From: Methylomonas sp. LL1
Lineage (GTDB): Bacteria; Pseudomonadota; Gammaproteobacteria; Methylococcales; Methylomonadaceae
DNA: 64,000 nucleotides
Reading direction: 5' to 3'
Assembly: GCF_015711015.1 (NCBI RefSeq)
Contig: NZ_CP064653.1
Span: 4,402,001-4,466,000 of the forward strand
Shown here: positions 47,042 to 56,221 of the stretch, one piece after another
How the letters are laid out: each line of letters starts with the position of its first letter
Numbering within the stretch: position 1 is the stretch's first letter
Notes under the pieces: generated by a model
What the model was told of the DNA's origin: nothing
The model's input: the letters and a program-made list of their open reading frames with translations, nothing else
Database searches by the model: none
Program-made: the position numbers and the translations under genes

Positions 47042-47397
47042 TTCAATTTGGTTTGTTTAAACAACCGACAGAAAACCCCGCGTAGATTAGCGACAGCTTA
47101 ATCGGAGGGATGTCGACTTCGAAATGTGCGATTTCTCAAGCTAATCTACATTTTGCCTGGCGCCCAAGCTCCAGCTTGGGCGCTTTATCTTGGAAGCTCT
47201 GGCTTCCCTTCAAAACAGGAAGCTGGAGCTTCCGAGCCCTGAGTTACCAACCTGGAGGTTGGTAACCAGAGAAACCCCGACTCATTTAATAAGCGCCAGT
47301 TCAGTCCTACCGATAAAGGGCTTTGCCTTGCTCAATCAGCCTGCCAACTTGCCCTCTCTGTTGCGAGAGCGACAAAATCAGTTAATTCGGAACGTCC
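47042..47397. other. Gene-free interval with palindrome array
   Basis: It lies between convergent genes. The only clear content is the row of palindromes at 47160-47266. Confidence 0.5.
47160..47266. repeat. Array of four perfect or near-perfect palindromes
   Basis: Four hairpins in 107 bases: 47160-47183 (11-bp stem, GCGCCCAAGCT arm), 47192-47207 (6-bp stem GGAAGC/GCTTCC), 47218-47233 (7-bp stem GGAAGCT/AGCTTCC) and 47243-47266 (11-bp stem, GTTACCAACCT arm). Three have a 2-base loop (CC or GG) and the second a 4-base loop. They share the form arm-CC/GG-arm and look like members of one dispersed small-repeat family, though their sequences differ. Confidence 0.85.
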
Positions 47398-48198
47398 TTA
47401 TTCGATACCCTGAACCGTCACGTTTTGGCCCCACAATACCGATATGATCGTGCGCGCGTCATCGGGATCGGCGCTTGAGAAAAATCTTGCTTCCGCCGGA
47501 CGGGGGTGGGGTGTCGATACACACTGGTCGCCGAGTCGGCGAGCGACTTGCCGCGCAACTGCTACGGCCGGATCGACGATCGCAACGTCCGGCCCGACGA
47601 TGTCGCGGATGAGTTGAGCGAGAAAGGGATAGTGCGTACATCCCAGCACCAGCGTATCGGCGCCGGCCGCCAGCAGCGGCGAGATGTATTCGACCAACAG
47701 AGCACGGCTCGCGTCGCTGAGCAACTCAGCCTTTTCGACTTGCTCCACCAAGCCGGGGCAGGGCTGCAACAGGATTTCGATATTCTGGCCGTGGGATTGG
47801 CAGAGCCTGGCGACGCTGGGGCTGGCGATAGTCTGGCGGGTAGCCAGTACCCCGATAACGCCGGTTCTGGTGTTTTGCGCCGCCGGCTTAATGGCCGGTT
47901 CCATCGCTACCACCGGCACCGGGCACCATGAGCGAATCCTCTCGATCGCCACCACGCTGACCGTGTTGCAGGCAACTACGATTGCCTTGGCGCCCCGGGT
48001 GAGCAGAATCTCGGTAATCTTGGTGGCCCTAGCGGCTATAAAGCCAGCATCCCGGTCGCCGTAGGGCGCGTTGCCGGAGTCGGCGACGTAAATCAAGTTT
48101 TCCTCGGGAAGCTTGGCGTGGATGGCGTGGAGAACGGACAATCCGCCCACGCCTGAGTCAAATACCCCGATGGGGGCGTCGTTGCCAAGGGCTGTCAT
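47398..48198 (-). CDS. murI: Glutamate racemase
   Basis: 266 residues. The two catalytic Cys are in VVACNTVSV and LGCTHYPFL, and FDSGVGGLSVL and DSGNAPYGDR are the substrate-binding motifs. It supplies D-glutamate for peptidoglycan. ATG 48198 (MTALGNDAPIGVFDSG) begins the domain; an in-frame TTG at 48255 would add 19 residues. Neither has a strong ribosome site. An IS110-family element lies directly upstream. Confidence 0.93.
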   Translation of the reverse strand: MTALGNDAPIGVFDSGVGGLSVLHAIHAKLPEENLIYVADSGNAPYGDRDAGFIAARATKITEILLTRGAKAIVVACNTVSVVAIERIRSWCPVPVVAMEPAIKPAAQNTRTGVIGVLATRQTIASPSVARLCQSHGQNIEILLQPCPGLVEQVEKAELLSDASRALLVEYISPLLAAGADTLVLGCTHYPFLAQLIRDIVGPDVAIVDPAVAVARQVARRLGDQCVSTPHPRPAEARFFSSADPDDARTIISVLWGQNVTVQGIE

Positions 48199-48467
48199 AG
48201 CTCGGTGCGAAATATCGATATCAAAAGGGCGGAAATCCCTGTTTAAACTTTTCAATACGGGTGTGTTAACCGGTTTGTGCCGAACAAAGTGAAGCGTATC
48301 AATTGCGACCGATACGGCATTTTACCTTGGTACATCCTACACTTTTACACAAAACGTGTGAATGGCCTAATGCGTCGGGGGAAGCAACTTTTCGTCAAAA
48401 ACAAGTTCCCGATATTCGAATGTTCTGTAGATACTCTGTTCCAAGTCAACAAAATTCCATCACTTTT

Positions 48468-49505
48468 TCACTCAGCGATGATGGGTGTCGGAATGACATA
48501 AAACCGTGTGTTATCGAACGGCTGGTCGTGCTTTAGCATGCCATGGATCGCATGCAGTAATTTACGCATCACTGCGCAGACGGCCTGTAAAGGTTTCTTG
48601 CCGTTGTCGACCAAGTGCTGGAAATAAGCGCTGACATGGGGATCATGCTGTTTGGCGCTCAAGGCCGGCATATACAATGCCGAGCGAATATGCCGGTTAC
48701 CCGCCTTGGACAGCCGCATTTTCTTATGTACGCTTTTGCCGGATTCAAAGGCTTTGGGATCGAGCCCGGCAAACTTGACCCATTCGCGATGCGACAGGTT
48801 GGGTGGCAATAACAGCAGTTCGCCCATCAAAGCAATGGCGCTGGTTTGGGCAATGCCTTTGATGCCGGTCAGCAACTCAAAAACACGCTTGAGTTCCGGG
48901 TGCTGGTTGATCAAGGTCATCGCTTCGGCGGCCAAGGTATCGATGCGTTTTTCCAATTGACTGATCGCCAGCTTGGCATCGCGCAGCAACGCCTTTGGAG
49001 TTTCCTGAGTCGCACTCAGTGCATGCAGATGGTTTTTCGCGGCAGCTTTCTGACCGGTCAGCGCATCAATGCGGCGGGCAAACCCGCGCAAAGCCAGGGT
49101 CTGATTCGATGGCCGGGTCCAGGCGACAAAGTCCATGCGCTCGACGTATTCGGCCAGGGTATTGGCATCAACGGCATCGGTTTTGCTGTTTCTCATCAAC
49201 ACCTTGGCGAAGTTATGCGAGGCCTTGGGATTGACGACCATCACGGGAATACCGGCGTCATGCAACGCAATTGCCAGGTCGAAATGGTAAATGCCGGTGG
49301 CTTCCAGGCAGACTTTGATGCCCGGCAGCTTGATCAGCTTGTTGACCAAGCGGGCACGGTCAGAGCGGGTATTGGCATATTTTTGTGGATCGAACGACTT
49401 GCCGTTCTTGCGGATCACCAGCACCAATTCATCGGCTCCGACATCCACGCCGGCAAACAGGCGGTGGATAGATTCAGCGATGGCATTGATTGGGAGGTTC
49501 GTCAT
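48468..49505 (-). CDS. IS110-family transposase/recombinase
   Basis: 345 residues. The N-terminal RuvC-like DEDD domain shows FAGVDVGAD, LEATGIYH and SKTDAVDANTLAEY acidic positions. The C-terminal Tnp_20 domain has LTGIKGIAQTSA and KAGNRHIRSALY, with the catalytic serine. IS110 recombinases form a complex with a bridge RNA read from the adjacent non-coding DNA and insert at specific sites. The frame is intact. Confidence 0.95.
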   Translation of the reverse strand: MTNLPINAIAESIHRLFAGVDVGADELVLVIRKNGKSFDPQKYANTRSDRARLVNKLIKLPGIKVCLEATGIYHFDLAIALHDAGIPVMVVNPKASHNFAKVLMRNSKTDAVDANTLAEYVERMDFVAWTRPSNQTLALRGFARRIDALTGQKAAAKNHLHALSATQETPKALLRDAKLAISQLEKRIDTLAAEAMTLINQHPELKRVFELLTGIKGIAQTSAIALMGELLLLPPNLSHREWVKFAGLDPKAFESGKSVHKKMRLSKAGNRHIRSALYMPALSAKQHDPHVSAYFQHLVDNGKKPLQAVCAVMRKLLHAIHGMLKHDQPFDNTRFYVIPTPIIAE

Positions 49506-49539
49506 AATCGTTTTTTAATTCAGTTAAAGGTTAAGTACA

Positions 49540-49671
49540 CTATTCACCGGTTCCCGACCCTGCGCATGCACCTACCTTCCTTGTGTATGCAGGCTCTAAG
49601 CCTCGGATACTCCACGGTATGGGTGAATAGGGCGGGGGCCAATCTACAGCACAGGCTCTGGTATTTACCAG
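49540..49671 (-). ncRNA. Candidate IS110 bridge RNA
   Basis: The transposase-upstream segment is dense in stems: CTATTCACC (49540-49548) pairs with GGTGAATAG (49622-49630), enclosing GCATGCA/TGTATGC (49564-49590, 13-base loop) and AGGCT/AGCCT (49591-49603). CTGGTA/TACCAG forms a stem at 49658-49671. IS110-group elements encode their bridge RNA here. Loop identity with target or donor sites was not worked out, so this is an inference from position and folding. Confidence 0.5.
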
Positions 49672-49756
49672 TCCTCAGGGGCGAACGGCCTCCCAATGAA
49701 CGATGACAGCTTAATCGGTTCTTCTAGGCTATCGGTTGTTAAAATTCATCATACAA

Positions 49757-49870
49757 GGGGGCGAATTCGCTACGCGCTCTTACGGGGCATTCGCCCTGGG
49801 CGATTAAAATCGCCCCTTGAATTCAGGGAAATTATTTCCAACCAAATCCTGAGGAATTCGTCACAAATAA
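49757..49870 (-). repeat. Dispersed palindromic repeat, copy 2
   Basis: On the minus strand the order TTATTTGTGACGAATTCCT, TGGTTGGAAATAATTTCCCT, GGGGCGATTTTAATCGCCC, GGGCGAAT matches copy 1 at 26441. The right palindrome is longer here because extra bases separate the arms. Identity in the two main blocks is nearly complete. Confidence 0.78.
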
Positions 49871-49871
49871 C

Positions 49872-49936
49872 TTCCCCTTTGGCAACGGCTCCATGCGTTG
49901 CCCTACCATGCAGTGGTCTTTGCCAAAGAGGGGGAA
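49872..49936. repeat. Compound hairpin
   Basis: TTCCCCTTTGGCAA (49872-49885) pairs with TTGCCAAAGAGGGGGAA (49920-49936) with one bulge region; inside it GGCAACG/CGTTGCC (49881-49902) forms an alternative stem. It may be a terminator-like or repeat structure near the end of the small membrane-protein transcript at 50012. Confidence 0.5.
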
Positions 49937-50011
49937 TAAATGCGCGATTCGGTGCAATCCGAATGACGGGAAGTTTTTGCAACCATGCCCTAAGCTACTC
50001 TCGGCATTAAT

Positions 50012-50158
50012 TCAGCTATAGTCATGAATACTCAGCAATAGCGTAGAAATCGCTAATGCCACCCCAAAAACAGTTACCTTCCAAGCATCGGGACCGATGT
50101 TGTGTTTCAGCCAGGATAAAAACGAAAGACTTTGAGTTTTTCTTATTGCTTCAGACAT
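50012..50158 (-). CDS. Small single-pass membrane protein (48 residues)
   Basis: ATG at 50158 with AGGAG 7 bases upstream; the product begins MSEAIRKTQSLSFLSWLK and ends HDYS. One membrane helix (VTVFGVALAISTLLLSI) follows a basic amphipathic N-terminal segment and a HNIGPDAWK turn. It lies 130 bases downstream of the desaturase gene on the same strand. No family is recognised. The strong ribosome site, clean stop and helix suggest a genuine gene. Confidence 0.65.
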   Translation of the reverse strand: MSEAIRKTQSLSFLSWLKHNIGPDAWKVTVFGVALAISTLLLSIHDYS

Positions 50159-50287
50159 TTATAGACTCCTGTGGGTTGACAACTTTTTGGGAGTCGATTC
50201 TATGTGGTGAGTTTTTCTAATTCCGTGAGCTTGATCCCGAATTAGGGTTCTACTCCTATTTCAGCACCTTCTTTACGATGCTCGGCC

Positions 50288-51415
50288 TCATGACGCAATC
50301 GCCGGCTTCAGCATAGAGGTTTTGCCCACCATCACATCCACCGCTTTCAGCAGGCGCTTAAAAACGGATTGTTGGCAATATGGGATATTATGCTTTTTGC
50401 ACAATGCCTCCACTTGTGGCTGCAATTTCTGATATTGGCTTAACGGCATATCCGGCCATAAGTGATGCTCGATTTGATAATTCAACCAGCCATAGAAAAA
50501 GTCATTGAAATTGGACCCGGTCGGATAATTGACCGAACCCAATATCTGCCTCAAGTAAAACTCGCCCTTGCCCTTGGCTTTTTCGTCGAACATCATCACA
50601 TCGTCGCCGGCATGATTGGGAATCATCACTAGAAAACTGTGCATATTGGTCAAAATTTCCGCCAGTATGGAGTTGATCAATACGCTGACGGCGGCAAATG
50701 TGCCCAATGGCAAGAACAACAACGGCAGCAGTACAAAACGATAACCGATATACGGCAAAACACTTTGCAGCCATAGCGCTCGTCCTTGTGGTGTAAACCA
50801 ACTCCAGGCCCCGAGACGGGTGGTTTCTGGCGCGGGTCGGTCTTGTTGCCGGGCGGCATTGAGAACCAATTCCTTATGAGTGCGGGGGGTGTAATAAATA
50901 AACTTCCAGATGCCGGAAAATAACGCTACGATCACATAGCGTTGCCACATCGGCAGACTGGATTGTCTGAGCCATTCCATGTTGTGCTGCGCATTGTTCG
51001 GGTCGGCTTTTTCACCCAGTTTGTAATGATGCAATACATCATGTTCGTGATGCCAACCCTCCGTGGTAAACCAATCCGGCCAATCCAGGAAGCGCCGCCA
51101 GCCCCTCGCAAATTTTTTACTGGTGTAATTTTTGTCCGCGCCGTCAACTTTGTCATAGGCTCTATGTACTATTGGATGCCCCACTTGCGTCCAACGCGTG
51201 AAACTGCCTTGGCTGATGAACAGCGCGGAAATAGGATTGGGCATCAGCCAGGCCGTGCCGTAGCCGATGATAGAGCACACTTTCCCCCAGCGCTCCATGC
51301 TTTTTAAATGGTTAAAATCCTCGAGCCCAATATTGGTCAAGGCTTGTTGATGAATTTGGGTGATGTCCTTGGCTAATTGCTCGCGATCGACCGACTGGTA
51401 ACTATTTAAACTCAA
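50288..51415 (-). CDS. Membrane fatty-acid desaturase
   Basis: 375 residues. Three histidine boxes are present: [19 protein letters not shown] and QIEHHLWPD. Four membrane helices separate them. It should introduce a double bond into an acyl chain; the type (front-end, delta-9-like) is not clear. TTG 51415 is the only start upstream of the conserved core (MERWGKV), with a weak ribosome site. It lies upstream of the small membrane-protein gene on the same strand. Confidence 0.85.
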   Translation of the reverse strand: MSLNSYQSVDREQLAKDITQIHQQALTNIGLEDFNHLKSMERWGKVCSIIGYGTAWLMPNPISALFISQGSFTRWTQVGHPIVHRAYDKVDGADKNYTSKKFARGWRRFLDWPDWFTTEGWHHEHDVLHHYKLGEKADPNNAQHNMEWLRQSSLPMWQRYVIVALFSGIWKFIYYTPRTHKELVLNAARQQDRPAPETTRLGAWSWFTPQGRALWLQSVLPYIGYRFVLLPLLFLPLGTFAAVSVLINSILAEILTNMHSFLVMIPNHAGDDVMMFDEKAKGKGEFYLRQILGSVNYPTGSNFNDFFYGWLNYQIEHHLWPDMPLSQYQKLQPQVEALCKKHNIPYCQQSVFKRLLKAVDVMVGKTSMLKPAIAS

Positions 51416-51879
51416 AACGTATTGTCTCTATGAAGTGCAATGATGGGATTTTAAAGCCCGCGCGCCCATGGCTAATAAGCCAATCGACCCAATGACTGTT
51501 AAATTTCGGTGGGGCAAAAAAAAGGCCTACGTTTTACCGTAAGCTCTCGATACATTTGATTTCCCCAGTTGGAACTCCAACCGCCAACCTAGCGCTTCAC
51601 GGCGCTTTGGCCCGCGTACAACCTTGTTTGCCCGCTGATCAAGAAAAATCGTTGAGGAATCTTACACTTGATTTTGTTCAGAGACAATTCTTTTGACGGA
51701 AAAGCCGAGCCGCCATTTCCAGCGGACCAAAAACCGGCCCGGAAAGACAGGTTTTAACGTCGGCATCGACTGCTGGGCAGGGCGGTTCAGGCTATGATTG
51801 CGCGATGATCGGCTACCTTGGCGCACGGAACGGCTATTCAGCTTGCAGCGAAACGCTGATAAAGTAATACCTCTAAATA
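51416..51879. other. Divergent intergenic region
   Basis: It separates the desaturase and DUF3422 genes and must contain both promoters. Frames here (for example 51662-51970 on the minus strand) have no domain. No repeat or hairpin was clear. Confidence 0.35.
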
Positions 51880-53202
51880 TTGACCAGAATACTCGTGACC
51901 ACCTTATTTCAAATCCCCCAAAATCATCCGCAACGGTTTGTCTTGCATAACGAAGTCCATGCCAGGGCATCGTCTATTTTGAGTTTGCCGGTTAGAGCCA
52001 GCTATCTTGCATTGTCGCTATCCAGCGAGGAAAAAGCACTGGAACGCCGGCATCTGAAGGCGCTGTGCGAACGATTCGGCGTTACACCGCCGGACAATGA
52101 CGCCGATCACTTCAGCGCCAATTTCGATGCGTTTCAAATGAGCTGGGAGCAACACGGAGAATTCAGCACTTACAGTTTTTATGCTTACGACTCGGATGGA
52201 GAGCCGTTTTCGGACCCCGCTTTAAAAAAAGTTCCGGTTGATTGGTTATCGCGGATCAACGGGCAAGTGATCGTTGCGGCTCATGCTAGCGTGGTGTCGG
52301 CGGCGGACGTGAATTATCAGGACGAAATGGACTTGTCGCCTTTAATGGCATACTTTGCCGGCAACCCTATCGTCGGCTCCAAAGTGACCGGTGGTGCCGC
52401 CGCCGTTTTCACCGATTTCCGGATTCATGTGGATGGCTTCAGCCGTTTTTTGGTGGTGAATCATAATTTAAGAACCGCGCAGGCCGGGCGGCTGTTGCAT
52501 CGGTTATTCGATATTGAAGTTTACCGGGTCATGGCGCTATTGGCGTTTCCGATCGCGCGCAAATTGTATCCGGAACTAAAGAAGGCCGATCGGCAGTTGT
52601 ATACCATCACTAACTCGATGACACAGCCGGATAACGACGACGCCAAACTGCTGGATGAATTAACGGCATTGGCGGCGGAAGTGGAAAACCATATTTCGAC
52701 CCATCAATTCCGTTTTGCCGCCGCCAGCGCTTACTATCAACTGGTCGGGCAACGCCTGTCGGACTTGCGTGAAGTGCGGATTCAAGGCATTCAAACCTTG
52801 GGCGAATTCATGAAACGGCGCCTGGAACCGGCCATGACTACCTGCAATTCGGTATCGCACCGTTTCACATTGGTTTCGGAACGCGTCAGCAATGCCAGCC
52901 AGTTATTGCGTACCAAGGTTGATATTCTGATCGAACGGCAAAATCAAGGCTTGTTATCGTCGATGGCCTTGCGGGCGAAAATGCAGTTGCGCATGCAACA
53001 AATGGTTGAAGGTATCTCGATGGTGGCCATTACCTATTATGCCGCAAGCCTAATCGGCAAAATCGCCGAAGCCTTGCATGGCCTGGGTTGGCATGTTGAT
53101 GCCGAACTGGTTGAGGGAGTATCGATTCCTTTTATTTTGGTCATCATCGCCATCAGTACCAAACGGATTCATAAAATTATTGCCAGCACTACCGATTCGT
53201 AG
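51880..53202 (+). CDS. DUF3422-family membrane protein
   Basis: 440 residues. VLHNEVHARASSIL near the N-terminus, GSKVTGGAAAVFTDFRIHVDGF and the two C-terminal membrane helices (MVAITYYAASLIGKI, IPFILVIIAISTKRI) are typical of DUF3422. The function is unknown. TTG 51880 or GTG 51895 could be the start; neither has a strong ribosome site. It is a monocistronic gene divergent from the desaturase. Confidence 0.85.
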   Translation: MTRILVTTLFQIPQNHPQRFVLHNEVHARASSILSLPVRASYLALSLSSEEKALERRHLKALCERFGVTPPDNDADHFSANFDAFQMSWEQHGEFSTYSFYAYDSDGEPFSDPALKKVPVDWLSRINGQVIVAAHASVVSAADVNYQDEMDLSPLMAYFAGNPIVGSKVTGGAAAVFTDFRIHVDGFSRFLVVNHNLRTAQAGRLLHRLFDIEVYRVMALLAFPIARKLYPELKKADRQLYTITNSMTQPDNDDAKLLDELTALAAEVENHISTHQFRFAAASAYYQLVGQRLSDLREVRIQGIQTLGEFMKRRLEPAMTTCNSVSHRFTLVSERVSNASQLLRTKVDILIERQNQGLLSSMALRAKMQLRMQQMVEGISMVAITYYAASLIGKIAEALHGLGWHVDAELVEGVSIPFILVIIAISTKRIHKIIASTTDS

Positions 53203-53412
53203 GTTTTTAAGGCTGCACTAAATTAACTTTTTCGACGGGGAAAACGGTATAAGTGGTTGATTTCGTTCATGGCGAGATAGTTGAGCCATGAGTCAAATCT
53301 TTGTATGGGTTTGTTTTTTGCTGATTAAGCCGGCATGGCCTCAAAAAAAGTTCAGCCGGCCAAATTTCAAACTGAACCACGGCCTTACAGGGGTGAAGCT
53401 TGTGCGAGTGTC

Positions 53413-54324
53413 TCACATGCCGAAGTAAACATAGCAGGCTACCGCGGTGCTTCCCAAGCCGATAATTTTGATTTTATTTGCTAAGGTCTGTTCGCTCCAA
53501 TAATAAAGGCAGCTGGATTTCTTGCGTGACCAGTATTGAAGTAGGCTGTTTTTCAACCGCAGGAAAATCGCGGGGAGCATCCGGCCCAAAAAGTACAATG
53601 CGCCAAGCCCCAACGTGGCCAGTAGATAAAATACGATCAGTTGAGTCTGATGGCGGTCGGTGTGGAACAGGTGTTCAACGATATGATCCAATCCCAATTC
53701 CAGGTATTCGAAAGCTATGTGCGATAGGTGCAAAACTATCTCAAGCAGTTGGTGTTCCACGCTGAGCAGTAGATCGAAAGCTTGGTCGGGAGCCGCCAAA
53801 ATAGTCAATAATAAAAGGGCTATAAACCCGTTCAAGATCCATTGCCGTTTTTTTCTTCCGTCGACAAATCGCTTCAATAACTCGCTATCTTCGCGCGTAA
53901 TATTGACAAATTGAGCACCGATTGAATAAGGGTAGCGGTCGCTTTCGAAAGGATTGCTGGGTTTGCAATAAACCACTTTGCAGCAGCTCATGACGGCCGT
54001 CATGCTGGATAGCAAAAGGATTCTGAGCATCAGAAAGTCGCCGGGTTGTAACTTGTCCTCGCAGGTAAAAGCAATGCCGCTGGAACTAATATTGACATTC
54101 AGTGTGTCGTTTTCCTTGCTTTGCGAGAATGGAAATGATGAATCGGCGGTCGAGCGGTCGGCTGATTGATGTTGGCTGTAATCCTGTAAAACGTTGTCAA
54201 ACTGAGGCGGGGTGTCGGTCGGTTGATCGTGCTCAATTTTTTGGTAAAACAGATTTGCCTGTTCATATACCCGAAACGCATGCCTGCGATTTGATTTTTT
54301 GTTGTTTGGCGCTGTCGCTGGCAT
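53413..54324 (-). CDS. PilZ-domain protein with membrane anchor
   Basis: 303 residues. The PilZ motifs RRHAFRV (RxxxR) and NISSSGIAF (D/NxSxxG) sit at about 13-20 and 77-85, separated by an unusually long, Gln/Ser-rich loop. About 155 residues of PilZ-type fold are followed by three or four hydrophobic helices (NGFIALLLLTILAA, LIVFYLLATLGLGALYFL). It should bind c-di-GMP and transmit it to a membrane process. The effector is unknown. Confidence 0.8.
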   Translation of the reverse strand: MPATAPNNKKSNRRHAFRVYEQANLFYQKIEHDQPTDTPPQFDNVLQDYSQHQSADRSTADSSFPFSQSKENDTLNVNISSSGIAFTCEDKLQPGDFLMLRILLLSSMTAVMSCCKVVYCKPSNPFESDRYPYSIGAQFVNITREDSELLKRFVDGRKKRQWILNGFIALLLLTILAAPDQAFDLLLSVEHQLLEIVLHLSHIAFEYLELGLDHIVEHLFHTDRHQTQLIVFYLLATLGLGALYFLGRMLPAIFLRLKNSLLQYWSRKKSSCLYYWSEQTLANKIKIIGLGSTAVACYVYFGM

Positions 54325-54447
54325 TGAAAATCTCGGATCCTGGTTATCACATCCGGCAGATAGTAGCTAAATATGCAATGTTAATACAATGGAACACTGG
54401 TGTTTATTTTTCAGGCCAATCGGAATAACCTATTCGGCAATAAATTT

Positions 54448-55020
54448 ATGCAAGAGAAAAGTCATTTGCAACGCTTAATTGGGTTTCTGAGTATCATTTT
54501 TTTAGCCGGCTGCGCCACGTTAAGTCAGGAAGAATGCGTGCGCGGTGATTGGTTTGGATTGGGTATTCGCGACGGCCATGCCGGTGAAACAAATAGCCGC
54601 CTTTATGAGCACCAAAAGGCTTGCTCTGAATATGGCATTGCGCTGAATAATGAAGCGTATTTTGCCGGGCGCGAGCAAGGGCTGTGGGACTACTGTCGGC
54701 TTGATAACGCCTTTAGAACCGGTTTGGAGGGGCAACCGTATCGTCACGTGTGTCCGCCATCAATCGATGCCTTGTTTCAGCGCTACCATTCCGCTGCTTT
54801 TGCTGTTTATGCGGCGCGCGCCGATCTGGATAGGCTCGATGACGAACTTTCCAGTAGGGAATACAATCTGCAAGATAAAAAATTAACCGATAAAGAGCGG
54901 GCAAGGATTCGTCACGACATTAGGGATTTGGATCGCAGGCGCGACCAGCTACGCCATGACCTGTATTACCACGAGCGGCTACTGGATGATTTCCGCCGCG
55001 AAGCCAATTCATATCGCTAA
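54448..55020 (+). CDS. DUF2799-family lipoprotein
   Basis: 190 residues. Lipobox FLAGC at the end of the signal peptide. EECVRGDWFGLGIRDG, GREQGLWDYCRLDNAF and YRHVCPP are conserved in DUF2799 proteins. A long charged coiled coil (DRLDDELSSREYNLQDKK) ends the protein. ATG 54448 is preferred over the upstream frame start because it begins the signal peptide. Its function is unknown. Confidence 0.8.
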   Translation: MQEKSHLQRLIGFLSIIFLAGCATLSQEECVRGDWFGLGIRDGHAGETNSRLYEHQKACSEYGIALNNEAYFAGREQGLWDYCRLDNAFRTGLEGQPYRHVCPPSIDALFQRYHSAAFAVYAARADLDRLDDELSSREYNLQDKKLTDKERARIRHDIRDLDRRRDQLRHDLYYHERLLDDFRREANSYR

Positions 55021-55621
55021 ATAACGCCGGAGCGCTGCTTTGTTCACGCGGGTCGATTTCAATCGCCACCATTGGAATCAATGGTTTGCCATTCGTCCAG
55101 ATTCTGTAGAAGGATCGGATAAGGGCTGTCTTTAGTGTCGTTTAGTCGTACTTGATCGGCTATGCCGTGGCTGTTTTATTTGGCTATGTTTGCGTTAATC
55201 GTTGAAACAACATCGAAACCGGGATTTGCGCCATAAGTATCAAGGTGAAAAACCTTCGCCATCCCTGGCGTCTGGACTCGGCAGTGCATGCCGGGGCGAC
55301 GCTAACTTTATGGTGGTTGTCGGGCTTAACCAGCATTCGAGGTGTGGCGTTGTTTGCTCCGAAAGTCACGCCAGTCTAGGCGTTTGCGGTGCGATCGGTT
55401 GGCGAGGTTGTCATTCCAAAAGGATAAAGATTTGAAGTAGCGTAAGTAGGGCTATAAAAAAACTATGTTATATGACATAATAAAACTGAGTTAGATAGCC
55501 TGATTTTTACGATTCTTACGGGTTTTTTATTTTTTTATCAATAAAAACAATGTCGTGAATCATGGCATCTTTTATGCCTCATCTTTCCAGTGATTTATTT
55601 TTACTTGGTGAGGTTAAAAGT
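55021..55621. other. Gene-free interval
   Basis: No gene supported. It is AT-rich near 55440-55560, with TATGTTATATGACATA as an imperfect palindrome (55463-55478) in a position suitable for a regulator site of the following cluster. A GC-rich sequence near 55250-55300 resembles degenerate repeat DNA. Confidence 0.35.
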
Positions 55622-55861
55622 ATGGCTCAAGAGTTAATCGCTTCTAATTACGTGGCAACAGCGGAACAAATCAATACCGGCGCGTTGATGCTGGGAGCGG
55701 GATTGGCTTTGACATCAATGATTCTGCTGCCGGCCTTGGCCATGCGTTTGGGCTTGAGTGCGAGCCTGACCGGCGCATTGAGAATCGCCTTGATGAAGGC
55801 GTCTAGTCGTGCGGTTGCCGTCCGGGCGCCCGATCAAAATCAACAACGCTTGTTGCGTTGA
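55622..55861 (+). CDS. Small membrane protein, copper cluster
   Basis: 79 residues. An N-terminal hydrophilic segment (MAQELIASNYVATAEQIN) is followed by a long hydrophobic stretch (TGALMLGAGLALTSMILLPALAMRLGL) that may form one or two helices, and a basic tail. ATG 55622 has GAGG 8 bases upstream; an upstream ATG at 55562 lacks one. No family is recognised. It lies first in the plus-strand cluster leading to the P-ATPase, with 155 bases to the next gene. Confidence 0.55.
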   Translation: MAQELIASNYVATAEQINTGALMLGAGLALTSMILLPALAMRLGLSASLTGALRIALMKASSRAVAVRAPDQNQQRLLR

Positions 55862-56016
55862 GCTGATGGGACGGTTGTAGTACTCCGGGAGGTGGCTATT
55901 TTATTGTGGGCTTTGATTGATTTGGTCGGTTTGCTTTGTTGTTTTAGTAAGACGGAAAGTTATAATGCTCGCCTTATTCCGTTGGGTTTTCTTTATAAAT
56001 CTGCTCTGAATTGACA

Positions 56017-56193
56017 ATGAATGATAATAAAAAACAGTGTGATCTTTGCGGTCTGGATGTCGAAGTCGAAGGGTTTGAACTAAAAACCATTGAAGGTGAC
56101 AAACGCTTCTGTTGCGAAGGATGCAAGGGCATTTATCAGATGTTGCATGAAGATCAGGTATTAGCCGAAACACCCGACGATGCAAAAAATTAA
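56017..56193 (+). CDS. Stand-alone P-ATPase-type metal-binding domain
   Basis: 58 residues. CDLCGLDVE near the N-terminus and FCCEGCKGIYQML near the middle match the PF12156-type metal-binding domain normally at the N-terminus of CcoI/FixI P-type ATPases. Here it is a separate polypeptide. It should bind one thiophilic metal, probably Cu(I). ATG 56017 (TTG 56011 possible) has no clear ribosome site. It lies in the cluster with the P-ATPase at 57293. Confidence 0.72.
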   Translation: MNDNKKQCDLCGLDVEVEGFELKTIEGDKRFCCEGCKGIYQMLHEDQVLAETPDDAKN

Positions 56194-56221
56194 ATGAATT
56201 AAGCACGAGGGTATCGTATTT

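Larger units (their letters stand above)
48468..49690 (-). mobile_element. IS110-family insertion sequence (ends not resolved)
   Basis: It consists of one transposase gene and a structured non-coding segment upstream of it (49506-49690). IS110 elements lack terminal inverted repeats, so their ends cannot be read directly. Given the gene and flanking sequence, the element probably extends a little beyond both limits given. It lies between murI and a repeat copy at 49757. Confidence 0.75.

Noticed and set aside
47092-49720. Identical 14-base sequence GACAGCTTAATCGG before and after the IS110 element
   Set aside because: Several 14-base matches are expected by chance in 64 kb, and the first copy lies too far away to be an element end.
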